From the NCBI GenBank assembly GCA_038200275.1, contig JBBPYC010000024.1, positions 1 to 59,463 on the forward strand: a stretch of 59,463 nt of DNA, read 5' to 3'. Under the pieces are notes generated by a model, which was given only the letters and a program-made list of their open reading frames with translations, did no database searches and was not told the origin of the DNA. Origin of the DNA: JBBPYC01 sp038200275 (GTDB lineage: Bacteria; Pseudomonadota; Gammaproteobacteria; Burkholderiales; Burkholderiaceae_C). A program made the position numbers and the translations under genes. This document shows, one piece after another, positions 51,607 through 59,463 of the stretch (the stretch's first letter is position 1; each line of letters starts with the position of its first letter).

Positions 51607-53307
51607 TCAGCGGAAATGACTTCCGAACAGCAGCGCCTCCATCCGCTCGCGCTCGTCACGAGTGGGCCAAGCAATGTCTTGCGAAATCATTTCCACAGGC
51701 GATTGCTTGGGGTGAGCCAGCATCGCGCCCTGATCGATTTTTCCTTCGGCGTCAAAGCCGATCAGACGGCAGGTTTCGTTGGCGATCGAATCCGGCGCGC
51801 CGTCTTTCAGCCGCACATACCAATCGACCAAACGCAAGCCGCGTCCAGCAAATTCCGCCGCCGTTGCTTCACCACGCGCCAGCGCGACGTACAGTTCATG
51901 CGGCAGCGGATGAATGCGACTTGCGTCATCGAGCAGGAAGACGTAGGAAGCGTATTCACTGGGACCATCATGAACGGGCGTGGTGGTGTCACACGACCGA
52001 CAGGCACTGGTAGCGGTGCTGTAAACAGGAGCAAAGCCCCCGCCGGGCGTTCGGAAGTTGGTCGTCTGCCCCTGGTACAAGCGCGCTGCGACCCATTGCA
52101 CGTCACCGTCATAGGCGTAGGCGCGCAGGTCGAATTTGAGAGGGGTCGGATCGGTCGGCCCATCGACCATCCGCTCGCCGGGCGCTGCGAGCGCCTGTGC
52201 AACGTAGTCGCTCGCCAAGATCTCGCTCCACACCCGCTTGGTCAGTTTGTCACCGCGGTAACTGCCGCGGCTGCCGAAGCCGGCGACCGGCTTGAAAAAC
52301 AGCTGCTTGCGTCCATCCCAAAGCCGCTGCGCATCCCCTTCCACCACCAGCTCGGTTCGCGACACGTGTGCCAGAAGAATGTCTTGCATGGCCTGAGGCA
52401 CACCCAACGCATCCAGCTTGGCACCGTCGCTCAGGATGATCAGCCGGCGCTTGTCCGCATACAGCGCGTGGGCCTGCGGGTCTGGTGTCAGGACCACGCT
52501 GCGGGATCGATAAGCCTCTCGCAGCGCGGCGCTGGCTGGCTGTTCAAGATAGAAATCGGTCAGCCGGTTGTAGACCAGGTCGATCGTCAGGTTCCCATGC
52601 CAGAGTTTGCCCTCGCGCCATTCGAGCGACTCGGGCGCGGCGATCACAGCGCGCAGGCCATTGCGCTCGAACAGGTGTTGGAAGAGCAGGAATTCGGGGT
52701 ACAGATACTGCTCGTCCGGCGCCGTATCGACGATCGCCACGCTTCTGAGCACACGAGCGTGGCCAGCCAGCTGCCATTCGCGGCGAAACATTGCGACGAT
52801 GCGTTGCTCAAAGTCAGCGACGGCCGCCAGACTCGGCATCAAGGAACCGATCCCTGGACAGGCGCTCCGCTGCGCGCGTGCGAGGACCGCATTGAGCATC
52901 GCGCCGCCGGCATTGGTGTTGATTTCGATCAGCGAAAGGCGCTCATGGTTGAGATGGAAGTCATACCCGAAGAAAACGCTTCGGGTGCCGGTAGCGCCCG
53001 ATCGCGCGATGTCCGGCGCCGCGGCGAGCGCTTCTTCGCGATAGGTCGGCAAGGCCACGACCGACTCTACCGCCTGCGCCACCTGCGCCATGCGCTGCAA
53101 GTGCGGCGTGCCGATGAAGACTGGTTGCGCTGCAAAAAGATAGGGGCAGCGTTGCCGGACCATGTCCGAGAGCGCCGGCGAGCCGAGTTCGGCGTCCAGC
53201 GCGCTTGCCAACGCTGCTTCGTCGAGCCGAAAGCAAAAGCACGCGTGATTCAACGCGTCATTGGTCTCTCGAGTGGGATCGGGCAGTGAGGTGGGGCCAG
53301 ACTTCAT
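51607..53307 (-). CDS. ATP-grasp-fold protein of unknown substrate
   Basis: A 566-residue protein of an ATP-grasp-like type. Landmarks are LSLIEINTNAGGAMLNAVLA (about 120-145), RRLIILSDGAKLDALGVPQA, KQLFFKPVAGFGSRGSYRG (ATP-contact Lys), DYVAQALAAPGERM and LKFDLRAYAYDGDVQW with RLYQGQTTNFRTPGGG. These suggest an amide-forming ligase or kinase similar to glutathione-synthase-like enzymes. The Cys pair CRSCD lies near residue 445. The start at 53307 (MKSGPTSLPD) is preferred. It is divergent from copA with about 250 bp between. Confidence 0.75.
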   Translation of the reverse strand: MKSGPTSLPDPTRETNDALNHACFCFRLDEAALASALDAELGSPALSDMVRQRCPYLFAAQPVFIGTPHLQRMAQVAQAVESVVALPTYREEALAAAPDIARSGATGTRSVFFGYDFHLNHERLSLIEINTNAGGAMLNAVLARAQRSACPGIGSLMPSLAAVADFEQRIVAMFRREWQLAGHARVLRSVAIVDTAPDEQYLYPEFLLFQHLFERNGLRAVIAAPESLEWREGKLWHGNLTIDLVYNRLTDFYLEQPASAALREAYRSRSVVLTPDPQAHALYADKRRLIILSDGAKLDALGVPQAMQDILLAHVSRTELVVEGDAQRLWDGRKQLFFKPVAGFGSRGSYRGDKLTKRVWSEILASDYVAQALAAPGERMVDGPTDPTPLKFDLRAYAYDGDVQWVAARLYQGQTTNFRTPGGGFAPVYSTATSACRSCDTTTPVHDGPSEYASYVFLLDDASRIHPLPHELYVALARGEATAAEFAGRGLRLVDWYVRLKDGAPDSIANETCRLIGFDAEGKIDQGAMLAHPKQSPVEMISQDIAWPTRDERERMEALLFGSHFR

Positions 53308-53425
53308 GATGTGTGTATCACACGTTGCCAAAAAGCGGCGTAGCAGCCAAGACATAGTGGATGCCGCATTTGCGCAAAGTCTAGGGCAACGTCCAATGCA
53401 TTAACCCTATCAACCCACAATCTTC

Positions 53426-53456
53426 TTGACGTTGCCATCGTGTGAAGGTTTAAGGT
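53426..53456 (+). promoter_or_regulatory. MerR/CueR-type promoter for the copper ATPase
   Basis: A -35 box TTGACG (53426-53431) and a -10-like TAAGGT (53451-53456) are separated by 19 bases, the long spacer typical of MerR-family activators. The spacer holds an imperfect dyad ending TGAAGGT, like the ACCTTCC...GGAAGGT of CueR sites. It lies about 105 bp upstream of the copA start. No merR-type gene is in the window. Confidence 0.6.
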
Positions 53457-53561
53457 CAGCCAATACGCTTCAGCTGCGATGCTGATTGCCTCAAGGCAAG
53501 TGACAGCATTTGTGCCGCTTTCGCCGTCAGTTCTCACGCATCAGGAAAGTGAAAGCCAATC

Positions 53562-55925
53562 ATGGATACGCGACCCCACACCGAGCTTCCAGCACCTGGC
53601 CATCACGACCATGGCGCTTCGAGCGCTGATAAACCGCTCAAGGATCCGGTCTGCGGCATGAACGTGACCGCGCAGTCATCGCATCACTTCGAGCACGCAG
53701 GGCAACCGTACTTTTTCTGCAGCGCGAAATGCCAAACCAAATTTGCCGCCGAGCCCGAGCGCTACCTGAGGTCAAAGGGCGCGGAAGCCCCACTTGACTC
53801 GCACCCGCCCGCGGCAGCCGGCACGATCTACACATGCCCGATGCATCCGCAAATCCGTCAGGACCACCCCGGCGACTGTCCCATCTGCGGCATGAGCCTG
53901 GAGCCGGAAATGCCGTCGTTGGACGAAGACGAGAATCCCGAGTTGGTCGACTTCAAGCGGCGCTTCTGGTGGACCCTGCCTTTCTCCTTGGTCGTGCTCG
54001 TGCTCGCCATGTCCGGGCATCGGTTTCACTGGTTCGAGGATGCGACCCAGAACTGGATCGAATTCGCGCTGACGTTGCCGGTAGCGCTATGGGCCGGCTG
54101 GCCGTTCTACAAGCGGGCCGTGCAGTCGGTCATTAATCGCAGCCCCAACATGTGGACGCTGATCGGCCTGGGCACGAGCGTGGCGTTCACATACAGCGTC
54201 GTTGCCACCCTCGCGCCGCAGATCTTTCCGGCCACGTTCGTGATCGACGGGCGCGTCGGCGTGTACTTCGAAGCCGCCGCAGTGATCATCTCGCTGACGC
54301 TGCTTGGCCAGCTGCTCGAGCTGAAGGCGCGCTCACAAACGTCGGCTGCGATCAAGTCGTTGCTCGGTCTGGCACCCAAGACCGCGCGCCGCATTCGAGA
54401 CGACGGCACCGAGGAAGACATCCCGTTGTCCAACGTGCACGTTGGCGACCAGTTGCGCGTGCGGCCGGGCGAGAAGGTGCCGGTCGACGGCATCGTGGTC
54501 GAAGGCAGCAGTGCGCTGGATGAATCGATGCTGACCGGCGAACCGTTGCCGGTGAGCAAGCGCGCCGGCGACAAGCTGATCGGTGCCACCATGAACACCA
54601 GCGGCGCGCTGGTGATGCGCTCGGAGCACGTCGGCTCGGCCACCGTGCTGTCGCAGATCGTGCAGATGGTGGCGCAGGCGCAGCGTTCGCGCGCGCCAAT
54701 GCAGCGCATGGCTGACAAGGTGGCTGGCTACTTCGTCGTCACAGTTGTGGGCATCGCGCTGCTGACCTTTTTCGGCTGGGGGCTGTTTGGGCCGTCGCCG
54801 AGTTGGGTACACGGGCTGATCAACGCAGTGGCGGTGCTGATCATCGCCTGCCCCTGCGCGCTAGGCTTGGCCACACCAATGTCGATCATGGTCGCGACCG
54901 GTCGTGGCGCCACGAATGGCGTGTTGTTTCGGGATGCCGCGGCGATCGAGAACCTGTGCAAGGTCGACACGCTGATCGTGGACAAAACCGGTACGCTGAC
55001 CGAAGGCAAACCGACTTTTGAACGCGCGATCGCCGCCGAAGGCTTTGATGAATCCGAAGTGCTGCGGCTGGCCGCCAGCCTGGACCAGGGCAGTGAGCAT
55101 CCGCTAGCCGCTGCCATCGTCTCGGCCGCGCGTGGCCGCAACCTGCAGTTAGCCAAGCCCGAAACGTTCGATTCCGAGTCCGGCATCGGCGTGCGCGGCA
55201 AGATCGACGGCAAAACGCTGGCGCTGGGCAACACCGCGCTGATGGAACAGATCGGCGTGCCGGTTGCCGCGTTGAAGGAAGCGGCTGAAGAATTGCGCGG
55301 CGAGGGAGCGAGCGTGATGCATCTGGCCGTGGATGGACGACTCGCGGGCCTGCTGGCCGTCTCCGACCCCGTCAAGGCGACAACAGCCGACGCACTGGCA
55401 TCCCTGCGCGAAGCCGGCTTGCGCGTCGTGATGGCGAGCGGCGATGGGCAGACGACTGCGCGTTCGGTGGGTAAACGTCTCGGCATCGAAGAGGTGCACG
55501 GCGAAGTCAAGCCTGCAGACAAGCTCGCACTGGTCGAAAAGCTGCAGACCGAAGGCCGGATCGTCGCGATGGCCGGCGACGGCATTAACGACGCGCCGGC
55601 GCTGGCCAAGTCCGATGTCGGCATTGCGATGGGCACCGGCACCGACGTCGCGATGAACAGCGCGCAGCTCACGCTCGTCAAGGGCGACCTGCGCGGCATC
55701 GCCACGGCGCGCGCCTTGTCGGTTGCCACCGTGGCGAATATGAAACAGAACCTCGGGTTCGCATTCTTATACAACGCAATAGGTATCCCGCTCGCGGCTG
55801 GCGTTCTCTACCCGTTTACTGGCTGGCTGCTGTCCCCAATGATCGCAGCGCTGGCGATGAGCCTGAGTTCGGCATCGGTAATCTTCAATGCACTGCGGCT
55901 GCGGGGCGCGGCGCTGAAGGAATGA
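53562..55925 (+). CDS. copA: Copper/heavy-metal P1B-type ATPase with YHS and CPMHP domains
   Basis: Exports Cu(I) or Ag(I) across the inner membrane. The 787-residue protein begins with a His-rich leader (HHDHGASS), a YHS domain (KDPVCGMNV, about 27-70), and a heavy-metal-binding CPMHP domain (YTCPMHPQIRQDHPGDCPIC, about 90-110). The ATPase core then follows: the TGEPLPVSK actuator loop, the metal-binding CPC (IACPCALGLATP), the DKTGTLTEGKP phosphorylation site, SEHPLA and GDGINDAPALAKSD. Strong start: AGGAAAG lies upstream of the ATG. It is followed by two small Met-rich proteins, so the unit resembles a copper-export operon. Confidence 0.96.
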   Translation: MDTRPHTELPAPGHHDHGASSADKPLKDPVCGMNVTAQSSHHFEHAGQPYFFCSAKCQTKFAAEPERYLRSKGAEAPLDSHPPAAAGTIYTCPMHPQIRQDHPGDCPICGMSLEPEMPSLDEDENPELVDFKRRFWWTLPFSLVVLVLAMSGHRFHWFEDATQNWIEFALTLPVALWAGWPFYKRAVQSVINRSPNMWTLIGLGTSVAFTYSVVATLAPQIFPATFVIDGRVGVYFEAAAVIISLTLLGQLLELKARSQTSAAIKSLLGLAPKTARRIRDDGTEEDIPLSNVHVGDQLRVRPGEKVPVDGIVVEGSSALDESMLTGEPLPVSKRAGDKLIGATMNTSGALVMRSEHVGSATVLSQIVQMVAQAQRSRAPMQRMADKVAGYFVVTVVGIALLTFFGWGLFGPSPSWVHGLINAVAVLIIACPCALGLATPMSIMVATGRGATNGVLFRDAAAIENLCKVDTLIVDKTGTLTEGKPTFERAIAAEGFDESEVLRLAASLDQGSEHPLAAAIVSAARGRNLQLAKPETFDSESGIGVRGKIDGKTLALGNTALMEQIGVPVAALKEAAEELRGEGASVMHLAVDGRLAGLLAVSDPVKATTADALASLREAGLRVVMASGDGQTTARSVGKRLGIEEVHGEVKPADKLALVEKLQTEGRIVAMAGDGINDAPALAKSDVGIAMGTGTDVAMNSAQLTLVKGDLRGIATARALSVATVANMKQNLGFAFLYNAIGIPLAAGVLYPFTGWLLSPMIAALAMSLSSASVIFNALRLRGAALKE

Positions 55926-56030
55926 TGACGGGGGTTACTTAAAGGCAACCGCGACTTTCAAGCCCAGAACCCCCTCTGAACCAAAGCGCGGACGGCGCGT
56001 ACAAGCGGATTGCGAACAAAGGAGCTACCC

Positions 56031-56228
56031 ATGAATGAAATGCAAGATACCTCCCAGCCCGAGGTGCGGCTAAGTCAACCGGCACCGCAAAGTGCGGGCA
56101 TGTCAAATATGTGGAAAGCGATCGTCGTTGTGCTGGCGGTCATCGGTGTCCTCGCGCTGATCGCAGTCGGCGGCATGTTCTTGATGCACGGATCGATGAT
56201 GGGCGGCATGGGCATGGGTCGCCGCTAG
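56031..56228 (+). CDS. Small membrane protein with a Met/Gly-rich tail
   Basis: A 65-residue protein starting at the ATG at 56031, after GGAGCT. It has one hydrophobic helix (AIVVVLAVIGVLALIAVGGM, about 30-50) and a tail with HGSMMGGMGMGRR, which could bind Cu(I). It lies 105 bp downstream of copA on the same strand. No family name was recognised; it is best seen as a copA-associated small metal-binding membrane protein. Confidence 0.75.
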   Translation: MNEMQDTSQPEVRLSQPAPQSAGMSNMWKAIVVVLAVIGVLALIAVGGMFLMHGSMMGGMGMGRR

Positions 56229-56264
56229 CAGCCCATCGGCAATTGACCCTTCGCGAGGTTCTGA

Positions 56265-56597
56265 ATGAACATGCAAAGGCGCCATATCGTTGTCGGCGGA
56301 TCGGTTGCGACCGCAGCCTTTGCATTCGGCTTGCCATCCGTGTCAGCCGGCGAACGCGCAAACGACGTCGGCGGCATCCATCTCCACATCGAGCTGCGCG
56401 CGATGCCCGATCGCGTGTCGGTCCGGCCGGGCCAACCGACATCAGTCCGACGCTACCAGGGCAAGCTGCTGCGCGGTGATCCCGACGCATTCGCGCCGTC
56501 GGCTGGCAGCTGGCTCGGCCCCATCATCTCCGCCCGCCGCGGCCAGCCCGTGCGCATCGACCTCATCAACGGCTTGCACGAGTCGACCCTCAACTGA
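56265..56597 (+). pseudogene. Multicopper oxidase, truncated N-terminal fragment
   Basis: A 110-codon frame with a signal peptide (VVGGSVATAAFAFGLPSVSA) and the first cupredoxin domain of a CumA/CopA-type multicopper oxidase (RPGQPTSVRRYQGKLLRG, GSWLGPIISARRGQPVRIDL, NGLHEST). A stop follows before the first HWHG copper site, so no copper ligand set remains. The full enzyme would be about 450-600 residues. It is probably a deletion relic of a copper oxidase next to the ATPase. Confidence 0.75.
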
Positions 56598-56918
56598 TGC
56601 GCAATTACCTCGCGGTTGCGTAGCGCCGGTCCACGAGTGACTTTTGCAGCGGCGCCCTCGATGAACTCGAGGCCTTTGTTCTTCGACCTGAGTGGCGAGC
56701 AGCTGCCTTACCGTGTGATCGGTTTCGAGCCACCGGCCAGGCTTCTGACATCGCTGGAGCATGGCTTGTCGCCAGCAAGCGATTGAGGGACGGCATGAGC
56801 GAAGGAGTCCAAAAACCCAATACGAGCCCAGGCTCAGAAATGCCGATTCGGCATGAACCGGCGCGACGAAGGCAGTTGCTGCGCCACTTTGAAATCCAAG
56901 CAAAGAAGGTAATTTGAT
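56598..56918. other. 321-bp stretch without a recognisable gene
   Basis: This separates the multicopper oxidase fragment from the Met-rich protein. No intact reading frame with a family match was seen on either strand. The minus strand has a run (KNKGLEFIEGAAAKVTRGP, then ALRNREVIAHQLR) that looks protein-like but has no start or end that fits. It may be debris of a mobile element or of the oxidase. Confidence 0.5.
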
Positions 56919-57383
56919 ATGAAACGCAATCTCTTGAAAACCACACTACTCGTGGCCGTCGTGCTCGCAGGCTCGACCGCATTTGCAGCCGATCCGACGC
57001 CGGCGACGCCTGGCATGCCCGGCGCCGGAGACATGTCGACGCACCACAAAATGATGCAGTCCGAGGGGTCGATGGGCGGCGGCAACATGGGCAGCGCTGG
57101 CATGGGCGCCATGATGGGCGGCGCCAAGCCGGAGGGCGGCATGAAGGGCATGATGTGTGGCGGCGGCAATGGCGTCGGTAGCGACGCCGGTGGTATGTGC
57201 GCCGGCATGATGAGCAAGAGGGGTTCAGGCCAGGGCATGATGGGGATGATGGGCGCGTCATCGGGCGGCATGACGATGCCCCAGCTGCCGCCCGGTAACG
57301 AAAAGCTCGAATTCCAGATGCATGCCGAGATGATGCAGAAGATGGGCGAGGTCGCGCTCAAGTACGCCGGGCAGATCAAGTAA
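56919..57383 (+). CDS. Exported Met/Gly-rich protein, probable copper binding
   Basis: A 154-residue protein with a signal peptide (KTTLLVAVVLAGSTAFAA) and a long Met/Gly-rich middle with repeated MM/MGG clusters (SMGGGNMGSAGMGAMMGGAK, GMKGMMCGGG, GMMGMMG). A more ordinary C-terminal helix follows (EFQMHAEMMQKMGEVALKYA). Such Met clusters bind Cu(I) in the periplasm. Start: GGTAAT lies upstream of the ATG at 56919. No named family was recognised. Its place after copA supports a copper role. Confidence 0.75.
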   Translation: MKRNLLKTTLLVAVVLAGSTAFAADPTPATPGMPGAGDMSTHHKMMQSEGSMGGGNMGSAGMGAMMGGAKPEGGMKGMMCGGGNGVGSDAGGMCAGMMSKRGSGQGMMGMMGASSGGMTMPQLPPGNEKLEFQMHAEMMQKMGEVALKYAGQIK

Positions 57384-57826
57384 AGCACTTGACGTTCCGC
57401 ACAGGCTCGCGCAGGCAACTTCATGCAGCAGTTGGCCGCTTTGCTGGCGGACGGATTGCTGTGCACAATGGCCGCTGTGGCCGCTCCGGGCGGAACACCG
57501 CTGAACGGCATCGACGCGATTCGGGCTGGCGTTCGACCCGGCCGGTCGCGTTCTGGTCAGGGTTGGTGTCACAGCGGCTTGTCGCAGCCGCGACGAAGGG
57601 CGCTGTTGGATCAACCTTGATCTGCTTCCGGTCGACATCGCGGCGACCGTCACATCGGGTGCCAACTTCGCGGGAGGCAAGGATGCGCTTTTTATGACGG
57701 GATCGGGCATCGTCATGCCGCACATCAATGACGGCGGGCTCTTGACACAACGCTTGCCTACTTCAGTGTGTTGCTAAGTTTGGACTTTGCCAACGTGTGG
57801 CTGGGTGCGGCGCGTGGTCTGCTGTA
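57384..57826. other. 443-bp stretch without a clear gene before the IS region
   Basis: No intact gene was recognised. One plus-strand run reads LVRVGVTAACRSRDEG, CWINLDLLPVDIAATV and GKDALFMTGSGIVMPH without a convincing start. It could be the end of a lost gene. The end of the stretch is defined by the IS3-type terminus at 57827. Confidence 0.4.
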
Positions 57827-58090
57827 TGAACCGCCCCGGGAATCTTGGAGGCTGTTTGGTTTAAGTCAGACCGCCACCGTGACGACCTGACTGGCGAGTT
57901 GCCGGTAGTAGTTTGCCTCAGCCTCTGCGGGCGGGATGTAGCCGATGGGTTCGAGCAGTCGATGATGGTTGAACCAGGAGATCCATCCCAGGGTTGCCAA
58001 CTCCACCGATTCCCTGGTCTTCCAAGGCGCCCGGCGATGGATCAGCTCGGCCTTATAGAGCCCGTTGATCGTCTCGGCCAGGGCGTTGAC
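57827..58090 (-). mobile_element. IS3-family element, remnant end
   Basis: The segment begins with TGAACCGCCCCGGG (57827-57840), which also begins the second IS3-type end at 59323. The following bases, CTTGGAGGCTGTTTGG, differ in detail. The element's transposase (57866-58090) is broken off where the IS110 element begins. Confidence 0.8.
57866..58090 (-). pseudogene. IS3-family transposase (OrfB), C-terminal fragment
   Basis: Codes for the end of an IS3-family integrase-type transposase: NALAETINGLYKAELIHRRA, PWKTRESVELATLGWISWFN and HHRLLEPIGYIPPAEAEANY, then a stop after VVTVAV. The last part of the DDE domain, including the Glu region (NALAE), is present. The upstream codons are missing, replaced by sequence of the IS110 element near 58090, so it cannot be functional alone. 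Confidence 0.88.
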
Positions 58091-59230
58091 GCTCCTATGT
58101 CAAGAGATGCCGCCGAAATGATGAAGATCGGCCAAGATCAAAGGGTACAGCTGACGCACGATGTAGCGTTTCAGACAACGCTGAATTTCCTTGAGCGACA
58201 GGCCCTGTGCGGTTCGGCGCGCCACGTACTCGCGTGTGCGCTGATCGCTTCTCATTCGAACCATGGCAATGGTCCATAGAGCATTGTTGGCGGACCTGTC
58301 GCCCCCTCTGTTCAAGCGATGGCGCTGCGTTTTCCCAGATGAGGCTTGCAGCGGGCTCGCGCCGCACAGGGCAGCAAGTGCGGCTTCGCTTTTTAATCTG
58401 TCTGGGTTGTCTCCCGCCACGCATATCAGCACGGCCGCTGTCTGTGCCCCGACGCCGAACTGTTTGCGCAGACTCGGCGCGTGCTCGCTGGTGAGATGTT
58501 CGAGCTGGCCGTCGAGTATCTTGATCTCGGCTTTCAGCGCCAACCAACGCCTTGCCAGAATCTGGAGGGTCGTGGTCAGCGATCGCAACAGCGGGGTCTG
58601 GCCCAATGATCTGATCCTTGCGCAACCGCTCACGCATTCCTCAGTTTTGACGCGCAGCAGGCGTTCACGAATGTCCTGCGGGGCGCTGACAAGAATTCCG
58701 CGTAGCTGATTGATGGCCTGGGTTCGCGCCTTGACTGCGCTTCTCCGGGCGACGGACACAGCGCGCATCGCGTACGCGGCGCCGGACTGTTCCTTCGGAA
58801 TCGCAGTAGCTCTGGCAGACAGCACAGCGCACGCAGCGCTTTCAGCGTCGGTTGGGTCAGCCTTGCCGCGAAGCCTGCGTGAGGCGCGATCGGGGCGGTT
58901 GACCTCGAAGACGGCGATGCCGTTGTTGCGTAAAACTTTTGTCAGGCCAGAGCCGTAGGTCGCAGTGCCCTCGACGCCGGCACGCTGCACATTTCCTAAC
59001 GTTCGCGCCCAAGTCAACAACTGCAGGTAGCCGGAAGCATTAGTCGGCACGGCCTGCGTTGCAAGCAGTTTGCCGGTGATGCTGATCACTGCGCCCACGT
59101 GCATGTCCAGATGGGTATCAACCCCGAGAATCACTTCGTCTTGATTCATTCAATGTCCTCCACGTTGCAGAAGGCATCGCCAATCTCAACAGCCGGACAG
59201 GACACTCAGGGTGCAGAGCAAGGCTCCTAT
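58091..59230 (-). mobile_element. Complete IS110-family insertion sequence
   Basis: It contains an intact IS110 transposase with a short end after its stop (58091-58099) and a longer end before its start (59150-59230 or further). The octamer GCTCCTAT is found at 58091-58098 and 59223-59230, which would mark the ends with a direct repeat. IS110 elements lack classical inverted repeats, so the real left end could lie up to 59322, where the next IS3 end begins. Confidence 0.6.
58100..59149 (-). CDS. IS110-family transposase (DEDD recombinase)
   Basis: A 349-residue complete transposase. The N-terminal RuvC-like DEDD domain shows VDTHLDMH (first Asp), GVEGTATYG (Glu) and KADPTDAESAA (two Asp). 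A coiled-coil-like helical region follows, and the C-terminal Tnp_20 domain contains the catalytic Ser segment PLQASSGKT and RHRLNRGGDRSANNALW. The RuvC residues and Ser act together in recombination guided by a bridge RNA made from the element's noncoding end, as known for IS621. RBS GGAGGAC lies upstream of the ATG. The gene looks intact and could be active. Confidence 0.95.
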   Translation of the reverse strand: MNQDEVILGVDTHLDMHVGAVISITGKLLATQAVPTNASGYLQLLTWARTLGNVQRAGVEGTATYGSGLTKVLRNNGIAVFEVNRPDRASRRLRGKADPTDAESAACAVLSARATAIPKEQSGAAYAMRAVSVARRSAVKARTQAINQLRGILVSAPQDIRERLLRVKTEECVSGCARIRSLGQTPLLRSLTTTLQILARRWLALKAEIKILDGQLEHLTSEHAPSLRKQFGVGAQTAAVLICVAGDNPDRLKSEAALAALCGASPLQASSGKTQRHRLNRGGDRSANNALWTIAMVRMRSDQRTREYVARRTAQGLSLKEIQRCLKRYIVRQLYPLILADLHHFGGIS

Positions 59231-59322
59231 AAGGTCACATGCGATGAGCCCGGCGGTGCACGGGGAACGCCGGCTTGGCCGACAGGTCAACGCGAAGGCA
59301 ACATGGCCAGTCGTAGCTCGGG
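59150..59322 (-). other. Noncoding end of the IS110 element, candidate bridge-RNA region
   Basis: This 173-bp stretch lies directly upstream of the transposase, where IS110-group elements carry the bridge RNA gene (about 170-180 nt in IS621). It contains GC-rich complementary segments, for example around 59248-59275, and no open frame. No specific bridge-RNA structure was traced, so the assignment rests on position and family. Part of it (59231-59322) may instead be the flank. Confidence 0.4.
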
Positions 59323-59463
59323 TGAACCGCCCCGGGTTTCCCGGAGGCTCATTGGCTTGAGTCACACCGACATGGCGGACCCGGGGACTTGCAAATAGTA
59401 GTTGGCTTCGGCCTCGGCCGGCGGGATGTTGCCGATCGGCTCCAGCAGCCTGCGGTTGTTGAA
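59323..59463 (-). mobile_element. Second IS3-family element, cut by the window edge
   Basis: It starts with TGAACCGCCCCGGG at 59323-59336, like the remnant at 57827, and runs off the right edge in the same orientation. The two ends are similar but not identical over the next 30 bases, so these are two related elements or diverged copies. Confidence 0.8.
59362..59463 (-). CDS. IS3-family transposase (OrfB), C-terminal part, partial at window edge
   Basis: The minus strand encodes FNNRRLLEPIGNIPPAEAEA, then NYYLQVPGSAMSV and a stop. This is the usual carboxyl end of an IS3-family transposase, aligned with the remnant at 57866 (RLLEPIGYIPPAEAEANYY). The rest is outside the window, so intactness is unknown. 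Confidence 0.85.
   Translation of the reverse strand, partial: FNNRRLLEPIGNIPPAEAEANYYLQVPGSAMSV

Noticed and set aside
1..59463. CRISPR arrays and tRNA genes
   Set aside because: No direct-repeat array with spacers and no tRNA-like cloverleaf with a CCA end was recognised by eye; the heptamer array at 31643 has no spacers.

Overview
The window reads as a chromosomal segment of a high-GC betaproteobacterium, most likely Burkholderiales. The basis is gene content and order: fmt-def beside lysM-dprA, yajC-secD-secF, a long DUF1631 gene, a fused indolepyruvate ferredoxin oxidoreductase, and a ubiE / Tim44-like / ubiJ / ubiB / fmdB / DUF502 / aspS block. No species is claimed. No protein-coding tRNA, rRNA operon or CRISPR array was seen.

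Layout, left to right. (1) 1-140: the end of an IS5-type element cut by the window edge. (2) 180-5535: an aldehyde dehydrogenase gene with an internal deletion, an RNase P RNA gene with an unusual change in its core helix, a thioredoxin-like gene, purC, a decayed membrane gene and a tannase-like secreted protein lacking the usual nucleophile. (3) 5571-21018: housekeeping genes, namely fbaA, pgk, azlCD, fmt, an OmlA-like lipoprotein, def, lysM, dprA, DUF1631, and yajC-secD-secF. (4) 21241-35822: metabolic genes, namely a cobalt-type nitrile hydratase with its accessory protein, indolepyruvate oxidoreductase with an Lrp regulator, a Tat-exported molybdenum hydroxylase pair, a PaiB-like protein, a broken type IB topoisomerase carrying a heptamer repeat, a CrtC/AttH-like protein and a SoxC/cytochrome c pair. 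(5) 35844-38397: a TonB receptor in one operon with a NikR-type regulator that lacks two of the four nickel ligands. (6) 38559-47778: aspS to DUF971, the ubiquinone and translation block. (7) 47864-57383: an accessory, copper-related region with several broken genes (PQQ sugar dehydrogenase, DUF4396, multicopper oxidase) around an intact YHS-type copper ATPase, small Met-rich proteins and a MerR-type promoter. (8) 57827-59463: nested insertion sequences, with two IS3-family ends around a complete IS110-family element that should carry a bridge-RNA-type noncoding end.

The most striking general property is decay in place. At least six loci are recognisable genes broken by a clean deletion, frameshift or nonsense mutation while their neighbours are intact, and insertion sequences lie at both edges. 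The housekeeping blocks look functional. The candidates most worth a second look are the RNase P RNA with an uncompensated P4 mismatch, the NikR variant next to its likely target receptor and not far from a cobalt enzyme, the nine-copy heptamer in the topoisomerase gene, the DUF4396 frame with two in-frame stops, and the IS110 element.
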